Assembly (NCBI RefSeq): GCF_945859705.1
Contig: NC_079136.1
Location: 54,016,094-54,080,093, forward strand
Reading direction: 5' to 3'
DNA from: Episyrphus balteatus
Lineage: Eukaryota; Arthropoda; Insecta; Diptera; Syrphidae
DNA: 64,000 nt
The notes beneath the pieces were generated by a model that saw only the letters and a program-made list of their open reading frames with translations, was not told the origin of the DNA and did no database searches. The position numbers were made by a program, and so were the translations under genes. Below are positions 10,857 through 21,531 of the stretch, one piece after another; position 1 is the first letter of the stretch, and the number at the start of each line of letters is the position of its first letter.

Positions 10857-11246
10857 AGATGGGGGGAGGGGCTCCTATATACAATGCATTTTTTTACAGG
10901 GGGAGAAGAGGGGGGTGATATATCTCCCTCCGCTTACGGTAGAGGAAATTAGATCAAAAAACCGCTAAAAATGAAAAAAATTGTTATTAAATAGTTTTTT
11001 TTTTTTTAAATTTAGAATCGTTTTTTATACAATGTCCCAAAAGTAATATGCTGATAGGTCAAAATAAGGACTCCCGGAATATGGTAGCTTGCTCTCCCTG
11101 TTCATAATTGATTTTTGTTTCAATGAAAAATTAGTTAACCAATTTGAACAATAAATAATAATAATAATTATTTATAATAATAATTTCTTACTTTTATTTT
11201 TAGCAACACCTTGAAAATTAATGTTTGATTTGACACTGGATTTCTC

Positions 11247-11325
11247 GAAAATAGAGACATTTCTTTTAAAAGAATTAAACGAACAACAGGTTTAATTCTT
11301 TTTAAACAAAAGTCTCCATTTTGTA
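11247..11325. repeat. Hairpin with 13-bp perfect core stem
   Basis: AAAAGAATTAAAC pairs with GTTTAATTCTTTT across a ~9-nt loop, and the outer arms (AAAATAGAGAC / GTCTCCATTTT) pair imperfectly. It could be a small MITE. No evidence of expression. Confidence 0.5.
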
Positions 11326-13961
11326 AGTCTTTTCTGTTCAAAAATAGTTATTCGCAAAATTTCATTGATTTCTGGAAAGTGACTATGCTAATAGTTACAA
11401 AATAACAATTTTTTTTCTCTGAGTGTAGACACAGGCAAAAGGCACATAGTCGCTTTTGCCAGTTTCAGCATGGTTTTGCATGTTTTTTTTTTTTTTGCTA
11501 AGATAACTTCCGTATTAAATTAAGCCGAAAAATCATCTTAATTTCTTGAATGTCCCAATTTAAAAGAAATCTACTAAATTTAAGCGGGAGTTCATCTTAT
11601 ATTTTATGTGGAAACATTGTAATAAAAAAGGTCGGTTTTTTAAGATGAAAATTCACATTAAAATTTAATGACGTTCACCTTAAATTTAACAAAGTTTATG
11701 GGGGATTTAAAGTGGGCAACGTCTTATTTTATGGTGCCCTCTTTTTCTCCGTTTATGATTCAGATTTAATGAAAGCTCGACAACTATATGAACAAAATTA
11801 AGAATTTTTATAACAAATAAATTGTTTATCTATAGTTTTTAAGTTGAATGCTTCAATTATACATAAATTTGAATACAGTTTGAAGAAAGTAATTTTGTTT
11901 TTTAATTCTAACAAAAATGGAGTGATTCAAATGAATTGAACTAAAATTAAGTAGTTCAGTTGTTTGTTTTGAACTAAATTCATTGATCACTCAAATAAAC
12001 TAAAGTGCACAACTCTTATAACGATAAATATGTTAAGTGTGTTCCACTGCATTGCTTGACTTACAATTCAGTCGTTGCCTTTGCAAGGATTTTGTGCAAT
12101 GCACTGCAGTTCTTCAGGTACTGATACTTGATAAAATGAGTACTTAAGTACCAGTAAACCCTACGGTGTATTTTTAAGTATTTAATTATTAAAATACTTA
12201 AGTACTTTAGAGCATTTGTGCAGCAGTAACAGTCAAGCCTATTCTTGCCTGTTCGGACACTGGCAGATCGTTTTTTTTTCCAAAGAATTCGCCGATTTGA
12301 AAAAATTATGCCTTTGGCGTTGACTGTTAAAATTTGCACATTGATTTTAAATACGATGTTTTAATGGTTGCATGATAGCTTATCGTCTTGTCTAAACTTT
12401 TTTTTGAAGTTCAAGGCATTGTTAATTTTCTGCTCTCCATTACGAGGTTCGTATATGGTCATTATACACAAGGGGGCGAGTTTGCCAAGATTTATAACTC
12501 CGTAATTAATGCAGAACACCTCCTGTTTTGTTAATATACTTCTTTCTTTGACTTAGTTGTACAAATGAAATATTGTATGCTTGTAAGTAATTTTTAGCTA
12601 TTCGACAAGTAGTCCAGCAGTATCAAAGATTGTTGGCTGTCTTCGTCTATTAACAACGAGCACCAACTGACCATTCTTATCACGGCAGGATGGTAGATCG
12701 GTTCACCCCTTGGAATTATGTATGTCTCCAGCTTCTCTAAACTTTGTGGTGATTATAATATGTTCCATGAAATATTGAGTCGATAGGCAGTAGCATTCAT
12801 GTAAACCCTTCCGATATTCTATGCAGAATTTCAAATGTTCGAATGTTAGGGGAAAATTGGAGGTTCTGAAAAGTATAAGGGTTATCCATATATACACTTC
12901 AATTTGAACCTCTTACTTGTCCGCCAAGTATTCTCTGCTCCGAGGAGTGTTGAAAATCTATGCTATCAAACCGAAGTTCCCAGCCTTTCTGTTAAATAAA
13001 AGGACTGATAAGTTTATTATGAGAGTGTGTGTCAACATCGGTATAACCTATGTACATTGCCAGTTAATGGTTTTTCCATGCTAGTTTGATGACACAAAGT
13101 ATTAAAAACATGCGATGTTAATCCGTGATGTGAGTTGATAGTTCTTGTAACACACAACACATTTTTTTTTTTAATGTGGCCTTGCTTGGATCATGCTTCC
13201 TAACGGTCATACTCTTGTTAAAGAGCACAGTCAACATAAAATTTATAATTATACAGAACAATCTTCTTGTGTTGTTAATAATAGGAAGCGTCAAACGTTG
13301 GATTATAATTTGGTAAAAAAAAACAAAAACTGTATGTGCAAAATTGTGAACGTAATATAAAAGACTTTTCAGTCTAGAAGTACATTTTTAAAGAAATGTT
13401 TGGTAAAGTTTGAAATATTTATTCTTAAAATTGATTTGAAAAAAAAAACTTAGAAAATTTATAATATCCGGTGTAAGTCCACAAAAGTATTTCTCTGGCA
13501 ATGGGTATTTTTTTAACAATTTGTTTATTGAACAATGGTAATTTTGTTTTGGCATGTAAAACGTAACCTAAATTTTATGTTTTTATATTGATACATGCCA
13601 TCCAAACCACATTTTACATTATTGTTAAGAAATATCCTGTCTTTGTTAGCAATTGTTGTACTCTTCACCATTAACTTTTCAGTTAGTTTTTAAGATCTTT
13701 TCATATAAAATGTAATTTTTGCTGATTTTTTTTAAAGAAAAATAAACAACCTAAAATTCTTCACATAATCAAAAACAAATATTTTTTTCCATTCACTTCT
13801 AGTTGAACAAAAAAAAAAAGTCATTTTGAATTTTTAAGAAATCCGGATATAAACAAGGAACTCACTACTTATCCATCCTCCAATATTCTTAGCATTGTTC
13901 CAAATCATATCTTATTCGCTTTCCAATATTCTCTAAAAAGCACTCTCACAATAGCTGAAAA

Positions 13962-16900
13962 ATGGCTAACCAAACCAAGGCACCTCCGTACCCAAAAGGT
14001 AATAATAAGTTTTCCGATGCAAAACTTCGCGATATCATACCAAACTTGCCAATCCAAGAATGCCTCAAAATCGAATATAAAGCCAAAGGAATTTGGTTTA
14101 GAATGATATCGAAGCGGGCCATTAATCGCTACAATTGCGAATGCTGTGGAGTAGAAAATTTAGGCCCTACACCAGTGCTCGACCATTTGCGGGGCAAGAA
14201 ACATCGTTTAGCATTGCAAATTGCTGATAAGCTCTTTCATCCACAGTATACAGCTCCGCGGCCAACCAAGTCACCTGCACGTACACCGCTTCTTGATGCT
14301 TATTTGGCTTCTGATCCACCTCCAGTTAATGTAAATACTGATAAATCTTCAGCTATGAATGAATCCAAAAGTAAACCAAGTGGACCAAGGGTTACAAGTG
14401 CTCCAAATGCCGTACCGAAACCAAAACCAGGGCCAGCTTCTGCTCAAAAACCTAAGCCAGATGGCGGTACACAGGCAAAGTCTACTCCAGTTCAGAAACC
14501 AGGTCCTGCTAGTAGCAAAAAGCCAATAAATGCTGTAAATAATAAACCTTCAGACACTGTAAAGGCGGCCAAAGGATCTCCTGGTCCTGGAAAGCCTAAC
14601 GAAACTGCTGCTGCCAAGGCTAACGAAACTTCTGCTATTGTTGCCAAGGCTAACGAAGCTTCTGCTACTGCTGTTAAGCCTGCTGATAGCAAGCCTACTG
14701 ATAGTAAGTCTACTGTAAGTAAGCCTACTGATAGTAAGTCTACTGCTGACAACAAGTCTATTGATAGCAAGCCTAGCGAAGCTTCCGCTGCCGAAGCCAA
14801 GTCTAAAGAATCTGCTATTGAATCTAATAAAAAACCAGTTGATGGAAAAACTCAACCAGAAATTGTTATACTTGATGATGACGATGAGGATGTAGCAGAC
14901 AATAAAAGGCCGCCACCTTCAAAACCTGCAGTTCAAGACACTGCTGTAGGTCGGGCAATTCCAGTTGCTGGAACGGCTGTACCAAAATCACAGCGATTTC
15001 CGCAACGCGGCCGAAATGTACAAGTGCCAGCTAACCCAATACCACCTGCAGATAGAGTTATTAATCCTGCAGCAGTTATAGCTCAATCAGCTGAGCTAGA
15101 TGAAAATGATAAACCCCGTTACCAACAAAACCGTGTAATTATACCTTCGGTTAATAGAAAAAGAGGGCCAGAAAATCAGCAAGCAACACCTGCAGCTGAG
15201 CAACAACCAAACTTTTCTAAAAAGTCATTTTCACCTAAAATATCGTCAACCAATGAAATGGAGGGCATAATCGGTGTGGAATACGTTGTAAAGATCCTCA
15301 AGGTCTACAACGATCCCGATCCATTCTATGAGTGTTGCTTGTGCGAAGTGGTTCTCGATGGAATTGGTATGCAAACCCATTTACTGGGTTATAACCATCG
15401 CTTCAAGTACTTGGAGAAGCACTTTCCAACATGTTTCAATCAGTACAAAGAGCACTATGGCAATATCCAAGTGATGAGCATTGTTTTCGATCGTGTTGCT
15501 AAAGCTATTGAAGCCCATCATGGTAGGGAATTACCATACGAATGTCTGAGTGGAGAATTCCGTTCGAATCGACATGGAGTTATGACAACTGTTTACTCTT
15601 TTCGACATGCCTCAGAATATTCGGGGCCATCGTTTACAAACATTGTAGACGCAAAGCAAGTGGATGAGTTATATCAGAACAAAGTTATGTATCGTCCACC
15701 AAAGCCAGATCCAAAGCGTAAACCAACATTTGATACACGCATTGGTGCCCCGGCTGCAAAGAAGGGAAGAATTGATCGTGATCGTGAGCATGATCGTGAT
15801 CGTGAACGTGAAAGAGATCGTGATCGTGAACGTGAAAGAGATCGTGATCGTGAACGCGAAAGAGATCGTGGCCGTGGCATGAATGGATCTTCTAGTCGGC
15901 GGGGACAGCGTGTGGAACAAGAGATAAGCACTCCAGTTGATGATGCAACTCATAAGCTATTGGTTGAGGAATTCCTCAACCAAACTCGAGGAAAGTCACG
16001 TTCACCTGTTCGTAATAATAGACGACGTAATAATAGATCGCGTTCACGATCACCTCTTCGATCGCAACCACGTAAACGATCTGTATCACCATTGCGTGAA
16101 GACGACATATGGCAAGCTTATCGACATCTTGTTGATCGCTCCAAAAATGAATTGGATGAAATGTATAAAGAATATCGCAAAGATCCCGAGAAGCATCCAA
16201 TTTACGATGAAGAATGGCGTAAATTCTGGAAGCATCGTAAAGATCAATTGACTCGTGAAGGTCTCGATCACAGAAACTATGATTTCCAACCCGAATGGGT
16301 AAGATATTTTGCTGTGCGCATTGAAGAACTTTATGATGAAGCTGTAGAAGATATCAAGGTTAGTTCAAGAAGACGCTTGATATTGCCAATGACTAATGAT
16401 GAGTTGCAAGATAAAAAATATCACGTCAAGACACCTCCGAAAGAAGTAGAACCTCAACCTCAACGATACCAACAACCAAAAGAAGAAGAACCAGCCAAAG
16501 TATCATTCACTGATAAGAAAACGTCAGTGGTAAGTGTGTTGAGACTGCTAACAGCTTTGGAAGACTATTTGGGAAGCTTGGGACCCAAAATTGTTGATTT
16601 GCTATCGCAAGCGCTTCTTGTAGAGAAAACCAATCCAAATGAAATTAATGAGATTATTTTGAATCTTGAGAACTGTACAATTCTTGAGACTGCTATGGAA
16701 AAATTGAAAGGTGTCTTGATTGCTGGACTATTAGAAGGTCCCAAAGTTAGGGCATTTAATAATGTCATAACAGAAACAGACAAGATTTTGAAAATTGCCT
16801 ATAAAATAAGACGTGATAATCCTCAGCCTTTGATGAGCAAACCAGTTCCGAAGGTTTTACAACAAGATTTTCAACGAAAATCATTCTCGCCCCCTGCCAC

Positions 16901-18296
16901 TGCACAGCAAATTAGAGGCAATGCAATGGGTGGAGCTAGTACTGGCGCTGCTGCTAGTTTGCTATCACAAATCGATAAGAAAGAATTGGCAACCAAACTA
17001 GCTGCAGCTCTGACAGCTCAAGGAAAAACAGATTTTAATCCAGAGCAATTACAGCAATTGATTGCTGTGTATTCGTTAATTGATAAAAAGAAGAGAGATT
17101 CAGTAGCTGCTTCAGATAAGCAGAAGATGACACTCTCAGATACATTGACAGCACTATTGAATCCATCGGCTGCTGGTAAGAGTGTCGATGTTGGTGGAAG
17201 CTTGGGACAGTTGTCTAATCGATTGGGAGGAGCAGACAGTGGTGGCGGCTCTAGAGGAGGAAACTTCTTGAATAGCAGTGAAAAAGTTGGAGCCATGAGT
17301 AATTCATCAATTACTAATTTTGTAAGCATGTTGAATAGGGATAATCATCAGACAAGCGGCGGCAGTGGAGGTGACTCTGAGATGTGGCAAAATTTACAAA
17401 ATATTCAGAGTTCATTGCGTTTGCAAAATAATTCTTCGAATCCTACTGGCGGGGGGTTTGGAAATAATTCAGGAAATGTTGATCGTGGTTTTGGTAATAA
17501 TAATTTGATGGGTGTTAGCGGAGGAGCTGGAAACTTTAATCGAGGCGGAGGAGGAGGTGGGTTTGGTGGTCAATCTGGAAATGACTTCAATCGAGGTGGT
17601 GGTAGTGGATTCACTGGAGGTAATCAAAATCAAAGTCAAAGTCAAGCTATGGATGATTTTGAGGCTGGTTTTCGTTCAGGTGTCAATAATTGCAATCCAT
17701 CGAGAACGGGAGGAAATGATAATATGATGAGTGGAGGAAGAGGAGTGAATGATTTGTTGGGAACTGGAGGAAGAGTTGGAAGTGATATGATTAGTCGAGG
17801 AAGGATGGGAGGAGGAGGAGGAGGTGGAGGACCAGGTGGAGGACCAGGTGGTAACAACAATTTCTCTGGAGGAAATGGCGGTGGTGGAAATAATTTCCCT
17901 AACCGAATTGGAACAGGAGCGAACAACACCTTGGGCTTTTCAAGAACTAGTTTCCTAGGAGGAGGAGCTAACAATTTTTCTGGATTAAGCAACTTTTCTA
18001 CATCAATTACACCTGGCCCTGCAAATAACAATTTCCAGAGAAGCACTATGGGTGGAACGGTCGGCGGCGGATTAGGAGGCGGTAACAATATGGCAGGAGG
18101 TAACTTCAATCGTGCTGGTGCCAATAGTGCTCAATCGAACTTTGGCAGCGTTGGCGGTGGTGGCGTTAACTTCAACAACCAACAAAATAGAAACAATTCT
18201 GGTGGTGGTCCAACTTTTGGATCAGCTCCAAATCAAAGGAATCAGGCGGGTCGCCCCAACAACAATATGGGTGGTTCAAATTGGAGAAATCAATGA
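13962..18296 (+). CDS. Large nuclear RNA-type zinc-finger protein (two U1/matrin-like fingers, RD/RE and SR tracts, Gly-rich tail)
   Basis: An uninterrupted 1444-codon frame that starts in good context (AAAATGGC) and ends at TGA 18294-18296. Finger 1 is C59-x2-C62-x12-H75-x5-H81 and finger 2 is C458-x2-C461-x11-H473-x5-H479, both with the spacing of U1/matrin-type RNA-binding fingers. Between them lies a disordered Pro/Lys/Ser/Thr region with short repeats (DSKPTDSKST, about residues 210-300) and an acidic patch DDDDED. Then come an Arg-Asp/Arg-Glu tract (about 603-640), an SR tract (RSRSRSPLRSQ) and a charged, probably folded segment from DDIWQAYRHL to about residue 806. From residue 1087 to the end it is Gly/Asn/Ser-rich. 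The makeup suggests a splicing- or mRNP-associated nuclear protein; the exact function is unknown to me. It may correspond to an uncharacterised Drosophila gene such as CG7065, an unverified guess. Confidence 0.9.
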   Translation: MANQTKAPPYPKGNNKFSDAKLRDIIPNLPIQECLKIEYKAKGIWFRMISKRAINRYNCECCGVENLGPTPVLDHLRGKKHRLALQIADKLFHPQYTAPRPTKSPARTPLLDAYLASDPPPVNVNTDKSSAMNESKSKPSGPRVTSAPNAVPKPKPGPASAQKPKPDGGTQAKSTPVQKPGPASSKKPINAVNNKPSDTVKAAKGSPGPGKPNETAAAKANETSAIVAKANEASATAVKPADSKPTDSKSTVSKPTDSKSTADNKSIDSKPSEASAAEAKSKESAIESNKKPVDGKTQPEIVILDDDDEDVADNKRPPPSKPAVQDTAVGRAIPVAGTAVPKSQRFPQRGRNVQVPANPIPPADRVINPAAVIAQSAELDENDKPRYQQNRVIIPSVNRKRGPENQQATPAAEQQPNFSKKSFSPKISSTNEMEGIIGVEYVVKILKVYNDPDPFYECCLCEVVLDGIGMQTHLLGYNHRFKYLEKHFPTCFNQYKEHYGNIQVMSIVFDRVAKAIEAHHGRELPYECLSGEFRSNRHGVMTTVYSFRHASEYSGPSFTNIVDAKQVDELYQNKVMYRPPKPDPKRKPTFDTRIGAPAAKKGRIDRDREHDRDRERERDRDRERERDRDRERERDRGRGMNGSSSRRGQRVEQEISTPVDDATHKLLVEEFLNQTRGKSRSPVRNNRRRNNRSRSRSPLRSQPRKRSVSPLREDDIWQAYRHLVDRSKNELDEMYKEYRKDPEKHPIYDEEWRKFWKHRKDQLTREGLDHRNYDFQPEWVRYFAVRIEELYDEAVEDIKVSSRRRLILPMTNDELQDKKYHVKTPPKEVEPQPQRYQQPKEEEPAKVSFTDKKTSVVSVLRLLTALEDYLGSLGPKIVDLLSQALLVEKTNPNEINEIILNLENCTILETAMEKLKGVLIAGLLEGPKVRAFNNVITETDKILKIAYKIRRDNPQPLMSKPVPKVLQQDFQRKSFSPPATAQQIRGNAMGGASTGAAASLLSQIDKKELATKLAAALTAQGKTDFNPEQLQQLIAVYSLIDKKKRDSVAASDKQKMTLSDTLTALLNPSAAGKSVDVGGSLGQLSNRLGGADSGGGSRGGNFLNSSEKVGAMSNSSITNFVSMLNRDNHQTSGGSGGDSEMWQNLQNIQSSLRLQNNSSNPTGGGFGNNSGNVDRGFGNNNLMGVSGGAGNFNRGGGGGGFGGQSGNDFNRGGGSGFTGGNQNQSQSQAMDDFEAGFRSGVNNCNPSRTGGNDNMMSGGRGVNDLLGTGGRVGSDMISRGRMGGGGGGGGPGGGPGGNNNFSGGNGGGGNNFPNRIGTGANNTLGFSRTSFLGGGANNFSGLSNFSTSITPGPANNNFQRSTMGGTVGGGLGGGNNMAGGNFNRAGANSAQSNFGSVGGGGVNFNNQQNRNNSGGGPTFGSAPNQRNQAGRPNNNMGGSNWRNQ

Positions 18297-18760
18297 AAGT
18301 AGATTTTTGTTTTTTCTTATTTCCACATAAAGTAATGTAAGATTTTATATTAAATTAAAACAAGAATATTATTATAAAACAAAAAAAAAACAAAAACAAT
18401 ATTTGACTTAGTTTTAAAAAACATCTTGTATGTAGTTCAACACAATATAATGTTCTCTTTTTATCACAAAGTAGTTATGGAAAGAATATCATTGATGATT
18501 ATTTAACGAAAATTATATTTTTTAATACGATTGCCAGAATGTTTAAAAGCATTCAGTAACTAAATAATGTTTATTAAAAGATTTTACTTTTAGTCGTATT
18601 ATTCATAAATAAACTTAACATTAAATTTAAATTTAACTTTAAACTTCAACATTACATTAAGTATTATGATTGTTTCAATCGACATTAATGTAAGAAATTA
18701 AAAACTTAAAATACAATAAAAATGTTTTGTATATTTTAATTTCATCATCAATAAAATAAA
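18297..18760 (+). terminator. 3' UTR and candidate polyadenylation signals of the zinc-finger gene
   Basis: After the TGA the sequence is very AT-rich. ATTAAA occurs near 18349 and AATAAA at 18608-18613, with more AATAAA around 18716-18760. Which is used cannot be decided from sequence. Confidence 0.4.
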
Positions 18761-20292
18761 ATAGATTTAATCATGCTAAGCTGATATACATAATATGAGA
18801 ATAAACAATAAAAGAAATTTATTGGAATTTAAATGAATTAATTGAAACTTTTGTTTGCATTGTGTTTAATTTGAAAATTGTGTATAGGTAGTTTCTTATT
18901 TTGAAAGAACTTCAGTCTATAAAGTAGGTAAGTTTTCAGTATAAACTTTAAGTAACTAATTGTGTTGTGGTAGGCATGACAAGTTGAGCATTTTTTATTA
19001 AATTTCTATTGAAGCAATCAGTTTTGCTTGCTTTTTTCCTAATAGACCTTTACATTTTAACATTCAAGAAAAATAAGAAGCGATCATTGTACATTTTAAA
19101 AATCAACAATTTTTTTTTTAATAATCAACTAATTATTTGTAAATGTAAATTAATTTTAGATTTTTTTTTAGAAACAGTTGGTTTTCCACTTTTGTAAATT
19201 TGTATTAAGCAGTTAAAGTCGGTATCCTTCAAGCGATCATAACTTAAGAGCGCTTTTATGAGCTTGAAGAATTACAGCCTAAGTCATAGAAGTTTTTCTA
19301 TTTTGTATTTCTATCATTTACGTATGTATTCATGTATTCATACATATGTTCATATGTAAGTATATAAAGTGTTTTTCAATACAAACGGAACTATTTTGAA
19401 TTTTTAAAGTCGATACTTAATTTTGTGTTTTTAAAGTCAATACTAAAGTATGTAGTTTGATTATGTATAAAACGTTTAATTGCATCGAATATTATTTGAT
19501 TTAATTTGCTTTGGTGAAAATGTGCCGCCCGATACCCGATATCTGTTCACAGAATGCACCAAAGTGTGAATTTTTTTCGGATTAAACGTATTTTTGATGA
19601 ATAGAAACACCTAATTTGAAGCAGGTTGAGTTTTAAGCTTCTCTGGCAGATTCTTGAATTAAAACCGTTTTTGGGAGAATTATATTTTGTAAACAAACAA
19701 AATATGTAAATTTGATTAAGCGACAGAAAAATAGCACAATATTGAAAAGAAAACCATGCTATTCGCATTTCAGATATGCTTATTATATTTTTTTCTTTCG
19801 GTGTGTTCTTAAAATAAACTTATCGAGACAAAAAAAGTCTTAAAAATACCGTTATCTTGGTTAGTCATTTGCACTTATATAAAATTTGAACTCTCACTAG
19901 GAGACACAGAAATAGCAAAAATGTGCGATTCAAAGTTGTAAAAGAGAATGAATTTCATTGTTCATTTGACTTCGAAAAAAAATGAGACTTATTTTCAATT
20001 TTTACATTCAAAGAAAAAGTGCTTCTCAAATAGATTAAATGGTGTACAGTGCAATTGATTTAGTAAGTTCAAAAAGAAATTTAAACTTTGAAAATAAATT
20101 GCGCAGGCTTCCTCATTGCAGAACTTCCATACGAGTGGAACGATCAAATTGAGTACTGATCTTTACGTCATAGTGGTTAAGATTTGGCAAACAAAATTAA
20201 AACACTAAATCTCTGGGCCGAAATCAATGATACTTTACTCCACGAGATACCAGACATTAGTTGAAAGTTTATTAAAGAGAAGTTATGATTTC
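18761..20292. other. AT-rich intergenic DNA
   Basis: No gene, RNA or clear repeat boundary recognised. Short frames at 19009-19197 (+) and 19547-19768 (-) are Phe/Lys/Asn-rich artefacts of base composition. Confidence 0.45.
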
Positions 20293-20548
20293 CATATCGT
20301 CGGTGAAACCAGAAAAGTGTGTAACTCCAAATTTTATGAAAATTAGATTTGAATGCCATCTGTTAGACAAACCTAATATCTACCGTTCCTTAAACTCAGA
20401 ATTCCCTTAAAGTTCATAGTTTTTATTTTATTAGCAAATTAGAAAATGAAAACTTATACAAATGCCTTCAAACGATTTTGTTTTTTTACTCTCCTATAAA
20501 ATTTGCTAAAATGGAGTTACACACTTTTCTGGTTTCACCGACGATATG
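20293..20548. repeat. 256-bp inverted-repeat element with CATATCGTCGGTG ends
   Basis: The left arm begins CATATCGTCGGTGAAACCAG and the right arm is its reverse complement. The perfect part runs about 37 bp and weaker pairing continues inward (AAATTTTAT). A right-arm fragment of the same family lies at 35528-35583. Non-coding MITE-like element; no target duplication is evident. Confidence 0.75.
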
Positions 20549-21290
20549 TTGCTACTTACTAAAAAGTTGTTTTGAAATCAAAAATGTTCATGTTGCTGTT
20601 GAAAAACCCTTTATATATTAATTAATGTTAGAATTATTATTCTAAAATATAAAAAAAATTATAAATTGTGATAGTCAATTAATGACTAATTCAGTACATT
20701 GTTAATTATATTTAAAACTTCTTAAATACATATTTAGTAAATAATGTGAACGAAATATTACACAATTGAGTTTTGTTATTCATATAATCGAATTCTAAAT
20801 CTGTAAGTAGCTTTTTTAAAAAAAAAAATATCAATTTTGTTTAGAGAGTACAGGCTGATGTGGAGTTATCAGTAACAAAGAGTGAATTTAACACGCAAAG
20901 AAGAGATTTAGAAGTGGAACTAATTTTATACCAAAGGCGTTCATCAACTATGACATAAAACGTGATAATTTCCTTATTAGCCAACCAGAAGGAAAAGGAC
21001 AAAATATAAATTCTAACAGCAGTAGATTTCTAGCGTGAGAGGTAACCAACCGATCCATATCACTGTTAAAAGTAGGTTCATTCATAAGTGTTAAGAAATA
21101 CGTTCAAATTCTGTCATATTTTGACATTATTTCCGAGAAGAAATTCACTAACAATGTAGTCCTTAATGATTTTGGAACTTAATTAAGTTGTTGGTTATTT
21201 GCTTTTAATTTACAAAAACAACCACTAAGCATAAAAATTAATAATTTATTGCTAATAATAAAATTTTCACCATTTCTGGTTTAGTTCTTC
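20549..21290. other. Intergenic DNA, nothing recognised
   Basis: AT-rich, with only short non-coding frames and no repeats with definable ends. Confidence 0.4.
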
Positions 21291-21531
21291 TTAACCCTTT
21301 GTTGCCCGGAGTAATTTTTTTCTCAAAAAAATAAAGAAAACATTGAAAAAACTTTAAATATTTCTTGAATGTCGCGCCAGAAAAAAATATATCCATTGCA
21401 CTAGTAAATATCATTATATCAGTTAACTTCTGATCTAGGTAATTGCTGATATATTTAATTGGGATATAAAGTAAAAAAATAAAGTTTAAAAGGTGGTTTC
21501 TTATTGTAACCACCGGAAAACAAAGGGTTAA
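21291..21531. mobile_element. Small TTAA-flanked element with CCCTTTGTT ends (piggyBac-like MITE)
   Basis: TTAA is present at both boundaries (21291-21294, 21528-21531). Directly inside, CCCTTTGTT is inversely repeated, followed by CCGG-containing inner arms. The TTAA target and CCC-starting TIRs are the hallmark of piggyBac-type elements (family knowledge). No transposase remains. Confidence 0.6.

Larger units (their letters stand above)
9270..13961. other. Intergenic DNA with palindromic tracts, upstream of the zinc-finger gene
   Basis: No gene recognised. Palindromic stretches at 10290-10385, 10712-10856, 11247-11325 and 11925-12015 are listed separately. Minus-strand frames at 12061-12339 and 12703-12897 lack motifs. 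The region 12600-12960 is less AT-rich and could hold decayed coding sequence, but I could not assign it. The promoter of the gene at 13962 must lie near the right end; no TATA box or initiator is convincing. Confidence 0.4.

Noticed and set aside
10290..12015. A single 1.7-kb hAT-like element bounded by AGTTCA-rich ends
   Set aside because: The two ends share motifs but do not align as a TIR, and no target duplication was found. Only the tracts are reported.
12061..12897. Possible decayed coding sequence on the minus strand
   Set aside because: Base composition is less AT-rich, but no motif, splice pattern or consistent frame could be established.
15664..15953. Val/Ile- or Arg/Ser-rich frames on both strands
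   Set aside because: Shadows of the Arg-Asp/Arg-Glu codon repeat of the zinc-finger gene.
17642..18124. 160-codon Pro/Leu-rich minus-strand frame
   Set aside because: Antisense of the GGN-rich Gly tail of the zinc-finger gene.
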